A DNA stretch of 64,000 nucleotides from Serendipita indica DSM 11827. Taxonomy: Eukaryota > Basidiomycota > Agaricomycetes > Sebacinales > Serendipitaceae. Shown one piece after another: positions 11,981-25,100 of this stretch (the first letter of the stretch is position 1; each line of letters opens with the position of its first letter). Where the stretch lies: contig CAJVGD010000005.1 of the NCBI GenBank assembly GCA_910890315.1, positions 1,426,001 to 1,490,000 of the forward strand, given 5' to 3'. The notes beneath the pieces were generated by a model. That model searched no databases. It saw only the letters and a list, made by a program, of their open reading frames with translations, and was not told the origin of the DNA. Both the position numbers and the translations under genes were made by a program.

Positions 11981-14249
11981 TCACACACAAGTTTCGAGAA
12001 ATCCTAACAATCCGTCGAGAATCTCTCTGCGAGAAACCGGCTCATCCGTGCTGTCCACCTCCATGTTCTCGGTGTCGCCAATGTTATCCCGATAGTCTTT
12101 GAGCACGGCAACAATATCTTTGAGCCCTTTGCTTTTCCGGCCGAGCATTACTGAAATGTGGTTTCGTATCTTTTTACTTGGTCAGCTATGACACGCATTT
12201 AGACAAGCGAGCTGAGCTCACGCCATCGTCCTCCATGCATATCCATCCGAGGATGTAGTCCACCGTTTGCAGTGTGAAAAGGCCCCCATCTAGCCGTCGC
12301 AAGTACCATAGGTCCTCCATATCACCAATCTCCTCACCAGTTCTCTTCATTTCCTAGCCGAAATTAGAAAGATCAAAGCGCTAGAAGCGAGCCTACCTTT
12401 CTTTCCGCTGCAATTTCCTTGTCTACAATTCTGAGACGCGTTTCCACGGCCTCACGAACGTCGAGAAGCCGATCTACTTTTTCATAATCACCCTCTACGA
12501 ATTTTGTTAAGAGGCGAATACGTTCTGGAGACTCCGACGCCAGATTCGTAAAGAGTGATGAGAGGATCCCAAGTACGTGCGAGGTTTCCTCTGAAGCGAG
12601 AATACTACTCTCCACCTTGGACTTTTTTGACTATCGAATGTAAATAGATGGACAAGTAGGAGAGATAAATGGTACCTTGCCCATGAAGGCCGTAAAGAGC
12701 GGCTTCAATCCCAGCGCTTCGACAAATACCTCGCAGTTCTTGGCACCAGACGCTCCTGATAGTGCATTGTCCAGGACTTTGATGGCCCGGCTTCGAGCCT
12801 TTAGTTTCTCCCTGGACTTTGATTAGTCTATCGGAGACGGCAACTTTCGAGTTGGGCTGACCTCATCATGATGAGCATGAGGTCGACCCCTTCACTTTCC
12901 GTGAAGAGATTTTTGTTCTCTGGTTCTTGGAGAGAAGAACAAAGAGAGTCAAAGAGGTTTTCCATAAACTCTTCTTCATCTGCAGTCTCTGGATCACGTT
13001 TTCGATAATTCTGTCAATAAATCAGTCTGGTGACCGAAATTATCAAGTGTAGAACCTACTGCCAGGACGGGTAAAATCACCTCCATGCCATTCTTCTTTG
13101 CGAAGGCCAGACGATTGCTTCGGTCGTTTTGAAGTAGGATTGCGAGCAGCTCTGCAGCGTATCCACGGTTTTCATCATGTGTTGGCGCTTGTATGCGGGT
13201 CAAAATCCAGGTAAGGAACGAGGTCTTTTCAACAATCTGCCCGGCTAGGGATGGATTGAGGGCAATCATATTCTCGAAGATTCCGAGCACATGAAATAGA
13301 CCCTGGCGGTCTGATTCCTCTTCTTCGTTGAAACGGCTGAAGTTGGATACCAGGAGCTCCAATAACGAGTGCTTGGTCTGAATCGTAATGAGCGTTATCA
13401 TACACGCACGAAAAGTAGGACTCACAAAGGCATCTGCCAGCATCTTCATACTGGCATCACGGTCATTCTGCTCAGACTCATCTTGATCAGCGTCGTCCTC
13501 TTCGCCTCCAACGTCCTCGTCTGTGAGCTCGTCAATGAGCTCTACAACATCAATGACGATATCCATATTCTCGTGACTCAGTAGACCAATGAGCATGCCG
13601 ATGTTTTCACTCTTGGCAAGCTCTGGATATGCAAGGGCTGGGACTTGTGAGAGGGGTATCAACGCCTTGAGAGCAGCGTCCAAGTCGGCTTCCGAGTCGA
13701 TAAACTTTGTAGGATCGTTTGGATACTTGGAGCGCTGGTCTTGGTTCTTGTTGATAGCTCTCTCGAGCTTGAGGAGAAGTCGACGGATTGCGGGCAAGTT
13801 TAGTTCCTCTATCTATTGACAACGAACGGCGCAGAAACCTGATTAGCTTCAGATACTGTTTGGCAGGAAAATCAAAGAGATGATGAATTTAGGACACTCA
13901 CGTCTGCCACAGCACCCTCAGCGCCATCCTCGAAGATGTTGAGAATATCCTTTTGCTCCTTTGTAAGACCTGTGCCAAAGAATCGTCCTTCTTCGTCCTC
14001 TTCAACGAAATAGTCTGCATCATTTCCAGGCGCAAACTCCTCTTCTTGCTGTACCTCTGCGGGCGCATCGTCTTCTGGTTCGTCCTCGACTTTGATGGTC
14101 GAAAGCGATTTGAATTTGCCAGATGTGCTCATGGACGACTGCATAAACTCTAGGGGCGATGGCTTTGGTTTCTTTGCATTTTCGGGAGAGATTGTGCCTT
14201 CAAACTTGCGTTTGATTCCCGAACTTGATGATCTGGGAGCCTTTAACAT
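11981..14249 (-). CDS. Beta-catenin-like protein 1 (CTNNBL1), armadillo spliceosome-associated protein
   Basis: This is a nuclear ARM-repeat protein that associates with the Prp19/CDC5L complex. The chosen start is MLKAPRSSSSGIKRKFEG, a basic, NLS-like opening; more upstream in-frame ATGs exist but would run into the preceding gene. An acidic linker follows (DDAPAEVQQEEEFAPGNDAD). The ARM body matches CTNNBL1: SKYPNDPTKFIDSEADLDAA, LIGLLSHENMDIVIDVVELI, ELTDEDVGGEE, GLFHVLGIFENMIALNPSLA, GYAAELLAILLQNDRSNRLA, then the last region with EGDYEKVDRLLDV. The protein ends ILDGLLGFLETCV, like the ILGLLENF end of the human protein. About eight exons. It lies downstream of IDH2 on the same strand, 195 bp apart. 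Confidence 0.9.
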
Positions 14250-14444
14250 GTTGAGAATATGTTTTCGCGCAAAAAAGGCGTGCATACTTGAAAGCCGTCC
14301 ATATGGACAAGGACGAGGTTGAGTCGAAAGTCTACGAGCAACTCTTATTCTCGATGATTTGGGACATAAGGTGCATAGGCATTCCATCCATAGAATCACA
14401 AACATGTGGCGATGCGTAGAATCTCTATTGGTTAAATATGCCAC

Positions 14445-16121
<1,677 letters not shown>

Positions 16122-16244
16122 CGGTAAAACAGAGATAATGGACGAGATCAACGTTAGCCGGCCTCGCTTTCTTTTCGACAAATGCAATGCGTGAGGCTGG
16201 GAAGATTGCAAATTGTATAAAGAGATAAGAACAGGCTACATAAA

Positions 16245-17088
16245 TTATCCACTAAGAAGACTGTTGAGCTGGGCTTGCATCCGGGCCATATCCGCGTCGT
16301 TGGCCACTTCCTCCTCGTCGTTGAGCGTCTGGGGGGACAGTGAGCTTCCAAACAGACGAGTATAATATACGTACAGGTAGCTCCTTTCCAGCACCAGCAA
16401 CTCCCAGTTTGCCGTCGGTAATCTCAAACAGGACACGATCCACCTCTTCTTCAGCCTCCTCTTCGAGCTCCGGATCCTCGTCGACAGACTCTAGTGTATC
16501 TTCTAGCATCTCTTCCATGATTCCAGCCTACTCAGTGATTAGTATGTTCTCAAACGTGAGTTTCAGGACAGACCTTTGTCATTTCCATGCTCATCTCCCG
16601 CATTATAGCACTGATTTGCGGTAGTTTAATCAATTGATTAGATAGCTTCATAATCTCAGTCGACTTTTGCACGCTCCCTGTAATCTTGATGATCGCTGTA
16701 GCATAGCGTCAGTCGAGTCGTGGCGCGAAGTTGTAGACGAACCAAGCTGCTCCTGGAGCTGCTGATTAATAGAGCCTAGTCGTGCTTTGCTGACATATAG
16801 CCGGTCTTTTTGCTTGTTGCTTCGGACCACCTCTTTGGCAAGCAGCTTTGCGTTTTTCACGTCTCCCTTCTTTGCGAGCTGCTTCAGCTGCTGTTTCGCC
16901 TTTGCTTGTGCATTATCTAGCTGCAGGAAACGAGGGCGCTATCAGCAGTCGCCAGCAAGCAGTCGCCACTCGCTCACCTGCCGGATTTCTCGCTCCAGCT
17001 GGCGCGTCTCTTGTCGCAGTTTTTGTTGCCACGTTCGAACACGCTCCTCTGGTGTCGGTCCGTAGAGAAATCGGTTGATGGACTGCAT
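16245..17088 (-). CDS. VPS24: ESCRT-III subunit Vps24/CHMP3
   Basis: This ESCRT-III filament subunit works in endosomal sorting and membrane scission in the cytosol and on endosomes. Start MQSINRFLYGPTPEERVR, followed by the long basic helical hairpin (LEREIRQLDNAQAKAKQQLK, KGDVKNAKLLAKEVVRS). Next come GSVQKSTEIMKLSNQLIKLP and MREMSMEMTKAGIMEEMLED, the CHMP3 core. The C-terminal half is acidic (LEEEAEEEVDRVLFEIT) and ends ADMARMQAQLNSLLSG, a MIM1-like helix. The charge split, basic N-half and acidic C-half, is typical of ESCRT-III. About six exons. Its start codon is only 58 bp from that of MED17 on the opposite strand. Confidence 0.92.
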
Positions 17089-17146
17089 AGCAGATGATGG
17101 CGTCGGGTTCAAGGCGCATGCCATTCAACCTTGGACCGCTACGACC
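17089..17146. promoter_or_regulatory. 58-bp divergent promoter between VPS24 and MED17
   Basis: Only 58 bases separate the two start codons, so both 5' leaders and any core promoter must sit here or overlap the opposite coding exon. I see no clear TATA box. Confidence 0.5.
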
Positions 17147-19329
17147 ATGAGCACCGAAAACAAGGAGTGGTCAAGGACCAAACTGTCGCTCGAAAAACCA
17201 TATAAAGACGCAAATGGATCACTCATTCGCAACCTGTTGGACATCTCCAACGAGGAAGAGTTCATATACGAGCAGCCAAAGTCTATCGATGAACAACTAG
17301 GAACGCGTCTCCAGCGCGTGTTTGACGAGCGAGGAAACACTATATGGGATGAATATACTCCTCAGTGGCTCGAGGATGATTCCAACGCGCCAGAAGCAGA
17401 CGATGATACCGAGGAAGGAGAAGACGAGGATGAGGAAGAGTCAGAAGAAAAGCAGGTCAAGACGAAGAAGAAGCCTATGAAAGTCGAAGAGCTCGCAAAA
17501 CTTAGATCCGAGGTCGTGCCCATGCTCATGCAAGTCGTTCGCAATCCTCCGTGGGGCGACTGTTGTAACGAATTCATAGGCAAGCCCTGAATGAACTCAT
17601 GATATCGCGTGATGCTCTCGGGGTGTATCTACAAAGTGCCTCGCCAAACGCGCCAACAGAAGGAATAACACCAGAGCTCAACACGCTTCCACCAAAAGCC
17701 ATAGCATCGACAATTATCACAAAGAACCCTCCACTTCCCTCCATTCAAGCATTCAATGCACAACTGGCTGTGGGCGGCAAAGACGAGGCTTTGCGTAAAT
17801 CAGCCGCTGCATTCAAGACAGCAGCCCTTAGCATGCGGCGGGCCTTGGCTTCGGGAGAACGTTACTGGACAGACGCTTTGCGGGCTCGGAATGCAAACTG
17901 GCCTATAATCGCCGCCCCACTGATTTACAACCGCATGACTCGTCGCTCAGGCGATACCAATACGATGGATGTATGCATCTCTCATGGACTCGAAAACTGT
18001 ACGTGCAACGTCATAAATCATCAGCCCACTGCTGATTTTTTCAGCCCCACGAGATCTGCATTCATCTCTGGTCTGGTTGAACACGGAGGATGGAGTTGGA
18101 CCTATTGCACAAGGCAATAGAAAGCCTTCGCGCCTTTGTGTTCTCGTCGAAACTCAGAGCCCTGACGGTACAAAGGTCATTTCAAGAAGTACGGTCGTTC
18201 CGCAACTGGTAGATAAAGAGGACGAAACGGTCGAACAGGTGCTTGAGGATATGCAAAGAGAGTCTATAGATAGAGAGATATTTGCAGAGCTGGTCGCCAA
18301 CGCGCCTCATCTCAAGACCGCCACAGCCTGGGTGCGAGAACAAACAGTATCCGTCGAAATATCGCCAAAAACTTCCTTACGCTTTGAAATTGTAAGTAAA
18401 TAGTCCATTTCGTAGACGGTACTGATTTCGGTAGGCTGCCGAGGCGGACCTTGAGCCATCGCCTCTGTCAGGTTCGGATCCAGTTGTGAATGCAATTTGC
18501 GATGCCATCTACTATGCATTGCGACTCGTTTTGCTTCGACTACATGCATATAATGTCGCCCAACGCCGTTCTCAGAATCGGCAACCCGGCCTCCCCAGAC
18601 CGCCTTTGCTCGATGGCGTCGTTGAATTGTTCCTCTACCATACCTTTGTTAGCAGCCTGGAACGCCATCTTAGAATGTTTGTTCGCGGGCTGGAGCAATC
18701 TGGTATCGAGGTCTTCTTGCGATTCAATCGACTGGGCGAAACGGCGGACGAACTCGTCTCTCTCCTTGCTGCGCCGTACACGACAGAGGACCAAATAAGA
18801 AAAAAGACTATCGGAGGTGAAATCTTGTTACGGCTCGCTGGAAGGTGTGGCATCTATGCTGTCGCCGGTTCTGAATCTTACAATGGCCCTAGACAAACTC
18901 TCCGCTTCACAATGATCTCTCCTTCGCAACTGACGGCATACCTGGCACAATCCACATTTTTGATTCACTCGATATCACAACTTGAAGAAGTTTTACGGCA
19001 CGAAGTAAACCGTTGCGTGTTGGTTGGTATCTGTGACATTGGTCGAGAGAAGATGACAGGAGCAGCCAAAGAATCGTGGTTCATGGACGTTGTAGAAGCA
19101 AAGTGCTTTGCGTCCTGGGATGGTACAAATATGTGCGTGTCCGGAATTGCTATAGTCGTGAGCTAATTGTTTGATCAGAGTCTTCAAGATACAGCACGCC
19201 ACGGACTGGCGGATTCGATGCTCAGCAGAAGTGACAAGAAAAGGCCGACCAGTCTTAGAAGATTCGTTTCCTGTCGAGCGATTGTCGATACTGGACTGGG
19301 CGACTAAGATAATATCAAGCGCTGTTTAA
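17147..19329 (+). CDS. MED17: Mediator complex subunit 17 (Srb4)
   Basis: This is a head-module subunit of Mediator that links activators to RNA polymerase II. Start MSTENKEWSRTKLSLEKPYK. The Med17 N-terminal block follows: IRNLLDISNEEEFIYEQPKS and LGTRLQRVFDERGNTIWDEY. An acidic run (DDDTEEGEDEDEEESEEK) precedes KVEELAKLRSEVVPMLMQ, then ALNELMISRDALGVYL, SMRRALASGERYWTDALRAR and NANWPIIAAPL. The second half has HTFVSSLERHLRMFVRGLEQ and ends SILDWATKIISSAV. One intron splits the LMQ/ALNELM junction and others follow. It ends 35 bp before the stop of the convergent Kre9/Knh1-like gene. Confidence 0.88.
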
Positions 19330-19364
19330 CGCTGAATCTGGTCTTATAATAAACGAGTGTGGAT

Positions 19365-20296
19365 TCAAAGGACGAAATGCCCTATACAAAAGGCGACGAT
19401 GATGGAGACCCTGGGGCTCTGGATTCCTTTCGACGAGGAAGCGCTGGAGACGTACCGAGGCGAGGTGGTTCCTGTAAATCTGGAAGTCCACCCCATCGGC
19501 ATGGTTGAAGCCGACGTCCGTGTCGATGTACGAGAGCCTGATAACGACGTGCTACTGCCCGTGTAGTTGACCATGACAGACGAGTAGTCAGATGGTACGC
19601 GAGATTCGAGCTGGGTTGTGGTGCCATTATTACGCTGGTACGACTGTCCAATAACTTGAGCGACAAAGTTGGGTTGGCCATTGGATTGGGAATTGTCCCC
19701 GTCAGAACCACCTAATGCTGGGTCGACATCCTCGAGCATCTCTTCACCCGAGTCAATTGTATCTGTGGCCACATTGATTACATGCGAATGATCAAACATG
19801 GTTGAGAGATTTTCGTGGTGAATCTAGTACGGGGTTAGCTTGCCGTCGCAGGCAGTTTTTGCACAGACCGAGAATTGGGCCGAGTACACAGAGTTGTCCG
19901 AGATGTCAAGAGGAGTAAACTGAGCAGACTGAGTGATAGCTTAGGATGATTGATTTTTGCGCACCATGTAGCTGTAGAATGCGCCGTCAAATTTGATTTC
20001 AGGGCACGTCCACGTAAGGGAGCCTGAAAGACTGTCGATACTGTGGACGACAGTGACGACGTGGTGGACCACAGGGTAGTTACCGCTGACGAGATCTAAA
20101 AGGTGAGCTTATATTCAGCCATTATGAATCACCAAGTACCTATTCGCATTGCTCTCCAACCGTCTGGATTATCCGGACCCCAGGAGATTGGGCAAGGCTC
20201 GTGGGCTTGAAAGACATCATTCCTATTAGGTGTATATGGCGTTATGGTGGCGATGGAAATGGAGGCGAATGCAAACAGGAGAAAAAGCAAAGCCAT
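19365..20296 (-). CDS. Secreted Ser/Thr-rich protein with Kre9/Knh1-like N-terminal domain, possibly GPI-anchored
   Basis: The protein starts MALLFLLLFAFASISIA, a clear signal peptide. The mature N-terminus resembles the fungal Kre9/Knh1-like module: VFQAHEPCPISWGPDNPDGW, then DLVSGNYPVVHHVVTVVHSI and GSLTWTCPEIKFDGAFYSYM, with the usual single Cys near ISW and the WTCPE block. The C-terminal half is rich in Ser/Thr (SSTSLSGSRTSTRTSASTMP) and ends in a short hydrophobic tail, VSIIVAFCIGHFVL, which could be a GPI-attachment signal. The role is presumably in the cell wall; the exact function is unknown. About four exons. Its 3' end faces MED17. Confidence 0.7.
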
Positions 20297-20808
20297 ATTG
20301 GCGTGTAGAAGGGAAGGGCGAGCCAGCGCGGTGGAAGGAAAATTGTGGCGTCAGGCTTTTTGCATGGAGGTTTATATGTCCCCCCCCCCCCAAAATCCAA
20401 TTGATGAATGTTCTAGGCTCTCCGGTACATGCCGCGCGCATTGGGGACGGAGCCAGGGGGATTCACTGAAGTCGGTTGGCACGGACGTTTTCCATCTCCC
20501 ATTCGTGTTCTGAAGCCACGGAGAGTGATCTCCAGCCATTTCCTGGATTATATCTACGTGAAGTTGCCATATTTCTGCGAAGATTATCGCCCAAACAGCT
20601 CGACACCGCAAACCATGCAACCATAGCGGCGCTGACAATTGTCAGAGGGTTACTCGAGGCGGTCAGCTTTCTCTTACAATAATATTGCGAAGATGACGAC
20701 CAAAAAGGTCAAGGAAGAGTCGACCATGTTGTCGAAGCGCGGTCAAAGTAGACTTGCACTCTGCCACCACATAAATTTCCTCTTAGATTGGGATAAGACA
20801 GTTTGGAG
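20297..20808. other. Intergenic region with a 12-C homopolymer
   Basis: This divergent intergenic region separates the Kre9/Knh1-like gene from the nicotinamidase gene. A run of 12 C lies at 20380-20391, about 85 bp upstream of the minus-strand start. No RNA gene or convincing small gene is seen. Short open frames here show no recognisable protein. Confidence 0.6.
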
Positions 20809-21713
20809 ATGAAACCCAAGACGGCCTTGATTCTCGTGGATATTCAGTACGACTTTCTACCTCCGGATGGCTCTCTCGCGGTCAACGAAGGGAATCAAAT
20901 CCTAGAGCCCACATACAAGCTCTTGGATAACGCCAGGGAATACTTTGATCTGGTGGTTGCCTCACAGGTAAGCCTTGCCACTCTGGGTGGGCCGTCATTG
21001 ACACCCTGAAGGACTGTACGTGCCATATATGTCTACCAGACTTTGAACTCACCTTATCAAGATCATCCTGTGTCTCATGTCTCATTTGCAAGCACACACG
21101 GCAAGGATCCATTTACTGCTATTGAAGTCCCCAAGCTGCATTCTGAAGAGACGATTACGCAAATGCTTTGGCCAGACCATTGTGTACAAGGTACAGTGAG
21201 CGCCTTGTTTCCATAGCGTTGCTGTTTGACAAGCTTCAAAGGGTCCAAGGTAGGCCACTCCCTGTATGGAGGCAATATTGCTAGATCGAGATAGGGATGC
21301 GAACTGGAAGCTGGAATTCAAACTAGGCTTGACAAGCTGTCGGACATGGTGCAGTATATTCGCAAGGCATGTTCCTTCCAACCAGACACACCGTTGCAAA
21401 CCCTGATTGCCTCCAGGGAGATAATATAGCGGTAGACTCATATTCTGCATTCGCGGACAATCAATATATATCCTTTACGCCTCTAACACGGGCTCTCCAC
21501 GCGGCGGAAATAACCGACGTAGTTATTTGTGGCTTGGCTACTGACTACTGCGTCCGAGCTACGGCTATTGATGCCTGCAAGTTTGGCTTCAAGACAATCG
21601 TTCTCGTCGACGCTGTTCGTGCCGTGGATGGGTCGCAGAACGAGGCCGTCCTTGCCGAGCTGCAGAGATGGGGATGCGAGATGGCCAGCAGTAACAATCT
21701 CATAAATGTGTAG
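20809..21713 (+). CDS. PNC1: Nicotinamidase (isochorismatase-family)
   Basis: This enzyme deamidates nicotinamide to nicotinate in the NAD salvage pathway. Start MKPKTALILVDIQYDFLPPD, in which VDIQYDF carries the catalytic Asp. The exon ends VVASQ; a probable 4-nt exon (GACT, 21012-21015) and the next exon then give DYHPVSHVSFASTHGKD, the metal-binding D-x-H-x3-H. LWPDHCVQGS follows, then LDKLSDMVQYIRK with the catalytic Lys. A GC-AG intron (21367-21416) sits exactly after that Lys codon, leading to GDNIAVDSYSAFADNQYISF. The catalytic Cys is in VICGLATDYCVRATAIDACK. The end is WGCEMASSNNLINV. Without the micro-exon an in-frame alternative gives YQDHPVSH, which misplaces the metal Asp. Confidence 0.88.
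21012..21015 (+). other. Probable 4-nt micro-exon (GACT) in the nicotinamidase gene
   Basis: The four bases GACT are bounded by AAG on the left and GTACGT on the right. The flanking introns would be 44 nt (20968-21011) and 46 nt (21016-21061). Inclusion joins CAG to GAC T|AT CAT CCT, giving Gln-Asp-Tyr-His-Pro, equivalent to the family D-W-H-P metal site. This is inferred from protein conservation only. Confidence 0.6.
21367..21416 (+). other. GC-AG intron in the nicotinamidase gene
   Basis: This is a 50-nt intron with donor AAG|GCATGT and acceptor CTCCAG. Splicing joins the catalytic Lys codon AAG to GGA GAT AAT, restoring RKGDNIAVDSYSAF. Without it the frame stops at once. The donor hexamer is identical to the GC donor in MGM101. 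Confidence 0.8.
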
Positions 21714-22157
21714 CAAAGTCATTTCTATAGTAGTTGTAAAAAATTGGAGGAATCATAACTTGCATACGGATAGCTGGATCGAAGCTCCAGGTCTGCGAAG
21801 TGTTGACGTTCATCTTGGATCAAACCACCAACTCGTCAGCCTGGACGAACGCGCCCGCAAGGTCTGTGAGATGAATTTGAAAGCTAGTAACACTCTTCTA
21901 AACGCTTGTCCGTTAGGCAACACTCTGGTGCACGAACCGCAGACATCGTATGTATCTCGTTGTCCTCACCAGCGCCGCAGCTCGCTCATTCAGACTCGAA
22001 TTGGGTAGCACGACCCAAAAATATAGCAAATTGTACATCTACAACCTCAGAGAAAGCTTTAAACGTCCAAAAACACTTGAAAACGCAACCGCAACAAAAT
22101 CCGACAAAAACAGACGAATAAACTCACCCTCCAGCATTTTGAAGACACTCCGTCGTA
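21714..22157. other. Intergenic region upstream of the Ssd1-type gene
   Basis: About 440 bases of promoter and probable 5' leader of the Ssd1-like gene. The last 100 bases are A/C-rich and poor in G, as in many fungal leaders. No RNA gene or conserved motif is recognised. Confidence 0.5.
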
Positions 22158-25100
22158 ATGTCTGAACCAAGAACTGGTAGTAACAAGGATGCAGGCGGCG
22201 GGGGGCCCACCCCCACCGCCAGCAATAACAATCGCGGCTCACGACGTGGCGGGCGAGGAGGAGGCAACGCAAACGGCGGCTCCAGTGGCCAAGGAGGTCG
22301 TTCAGGTGGAGGACTCCGACGCACGGGCAACCAGAGCAGCGGAAACCGCGATTCGGACTCGCAAGCCTCCGATGTCTCGACCAAGCGACGCTCAAACTCG
22401 AATCGCGGCGGTCGTGGTGGAGGCGGTGGGTCTTCTGCAGGTCCCAGACGTCCATCGCGTCCAGGAAGCGCTACCCAACCCAGTCCAAAGGCCAGCGGTG
22501 TACCCCCTCTTCCAGGAAACGCCCCTCCGCTGCCCGAGGGCGAGAGCGCTGCGCTTTCAAATCTGCAAAAGGTCATCACTGACCTCAAATCGATGCCTGC
22601 CTCGGCGAGCCAAGCACAGCAAGCGCAATCGCCACCTCAACAATCGACGGCTCCTACATATGCGCAGACGGCACAGCAGTCCAATCTGACGGCCACGGCC
22701 GCTCCCTTCCAGCCATCGTTTGCGAACAATGATGTGCCGCCAAGACATCGCAAGGCTCAGTCTATGGGTCCTACACCAACAGGCCCAGCCGCTACCGGTC
22801 CGAGCTATGGTATGGGTGGATATGCCCCCTATCTCGACCCGATGAGTGAGGATGCAGAGAACCAAGCGCCCGAAAGCCCTCTGCCCCCCATGACTCAATT
22901 CTCCAACCGCCAGCCCATGGGCTCCTTCCAAGCACCTCGCTTTTCGAGCATGTCCCAGGCTTCGGGCGGCGATCAAGACGCTGTAGGACCATCTGGACGG
23001 CCTCAGCTTGCGCCATCTTTCTCTTTTGGTGCCAAACGCCGCACGAATAGTCTTTCAGTTGGACCAGGCCCTGCTATTGGAGAAGAGGATGCCGGATTTC
23101 AATTCCCTCAGCAGAACTCGACCTCTAGGCAGCCACAGGCTCACCAGCAAGAGGCATACGAACCCCAGCAGCCGGTTGCTGGCTCTCATCGTCGTACTGG
23201 TAGCGAGATCATGTCGCAGCAAATTGCCCTCCAGAATCAAATTGAGGCGCTCCAACAGCAACAACAGCAACTCTTGCAGCAGCAACTCGCGTCCAATCAA
23301 GTACGTACACATAGTCAATCGTTTTTCAATTTCTAACAGATTGCAGGTTATGAGCTCGTCCATCTCTGCGCCGGCTCTTGCTTCTCAGCGTTCCGCTGCC
23401 CATCGTAGGATTCAGAGCCAACAGGTTTCCCCTGGTGGCTTCCAAGGCAACTTCCAGCCCCCAGCTCCTGTGGGCGGCTTCGTAGGTGGCGGAATGGGAC
23501 TTGACCAAGCGAGTATTCCCAAGGGACACGGCAGGCGCCATTCCGTCAACGTCCTCAACAAGGGTCACGCATCTCAGCCTTCTCAGTTCTTCTCCTACCA
23601 GGGAGTGGATGGCTTTGACGATGGTTTCCAGGCCCCCGCAAACGCTCCGCCAGTTCCTACCCAACACAACCGTGGTCAATCGCGCGCCGACTCGAGCTGG
23701 CGCATCAGTACGTTTCTTTGTCTTGAGAGAAACTGTGAGGACTCATTATATCCCAGATGGTGGAGCGGGCGCTATCCAGGCTGCCAATGGATATCAGGCT
23801 GATCTCGCTCAGGCACAAGCTCAACTTCAAAGTCTTGCACAGTTCCGTGCTGCATCCGGCGGACATCATGCCAAGATGCCTTCGTTCAGTTTCCCGAACA
23901 TGTTGCCAAACATGATGGCTGCAAACATGATGGGAATCAGCGGGCTCAACCTCATTCAACAGCAACAGCAGCAATTCCAAGTGCGTATACAATATCTCAT
24001 GCAGAATGGACCTAACATTTGTTTTGCAGATGCAACTGCAACAGCAGAACCAGCCCCAGCGCAAGTCTCTCTTTGCGCCATACCTTCCCCAGGCATCACT
24101 TCCTCCTCTCCTTGCGGCAGGAAAGCTTGTCGTGGGTATCCTCCGAGTCAACAAGCGCAACCGTTCAGATGCATATGTTGCGACAGAAGTCTTGGACGCC
24201 GACATTTACATTTGCGGATCCAAGGATCGTAATCGTGCTCTCGAGGGCGATATTGTGGCTGTCGAGCTCCTAAATGTGGATGAAGTCTGGGCTACTAAGA
24301 AGGAAAAAGAGGAAAAGAAGCGCAAGAAGGAAGAAAACGCAGCTTACGACATCCGTGCCCCCGGTGGACGCAAGAATGAAAAGAAAAAGGACGATGTCGA
24401 GGTTGAAGGCCAAGGTCTCGGCCTGTTCGAAGATGAAGAGGTCACCGACGAGATCAAGCCGCAATTTGCTGGTCACGTCGTGGCCGTCGTGGAACGCATG
24501 CCAGGCCAGCTCTTCTCTGGAACACTCGGTCTCCTTCGTCCTTCCTCTGCGGCGACAAAGGAGAAGCAGGAAGCTGAACGTCGCGAGCGTGAGGGTGATC
24601 GCGGAGATGAGGGTGCTAAGCGTGTCCCAACCGAACGACCAAAGATTGTTTGGTTCAAGCCCACAGACAAGCGTGTCCCTCTCATCGCCATTCCGACGGA
24701 ACAAGCCCCGTCCGACTTTGTCGAAAATGCGGAGGCTTATGCCGATCGTCTCTTCGTAGCCTGCATCAAGCGTCATGTACGTGGTTCTATTCACTAACAA
24801 TGAGTCTGATTTAACATTTTACAGCCCATCAGCTCGCTCCATCCGTTCGGAACTCTCGTCGAGGAACTTGGTCCTATTGGCGACGTCGAGGTCGAGACGA
24901 GTGCACTTCTAAAGGACTGCAACTTCCCAACGGAAGACTTCACTGAAAACGTGCTCAAGTGCTTGCCGCCTCTTCCTTGGAGGTGAGTCGACACCAAGTA
25001 GCAAACATAAAACTCATATAGACCACCTAGCATTCCCGAACATGAGTACAAGACTCGCAAGGATCTTCGCGATACACGAATTTTCTCTATCGATCCACCC

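Noticed and set aside
13872-14444. Upstream ATGs extending CTNNBL1 by up to 65 residues
   Set aside because: The extension has no similarity to the family and would run back to the IDH2 stop; the ATG at 14249 gives a normal basic N-terminus.
20380-20391. Twelve-C run as a regulatory or structural element
   Set aside because: A homopolymer of this length is unstable and prone to sequencing error. Nothing around it suggests function.
22124-22588. Minus-strand Pro/Arg-rich frame opposite the Ssd1 N-terminus
   Set aside because: Composition is the mirror of Gly/Ser/Arg repeats on the plus strand; no family motif.
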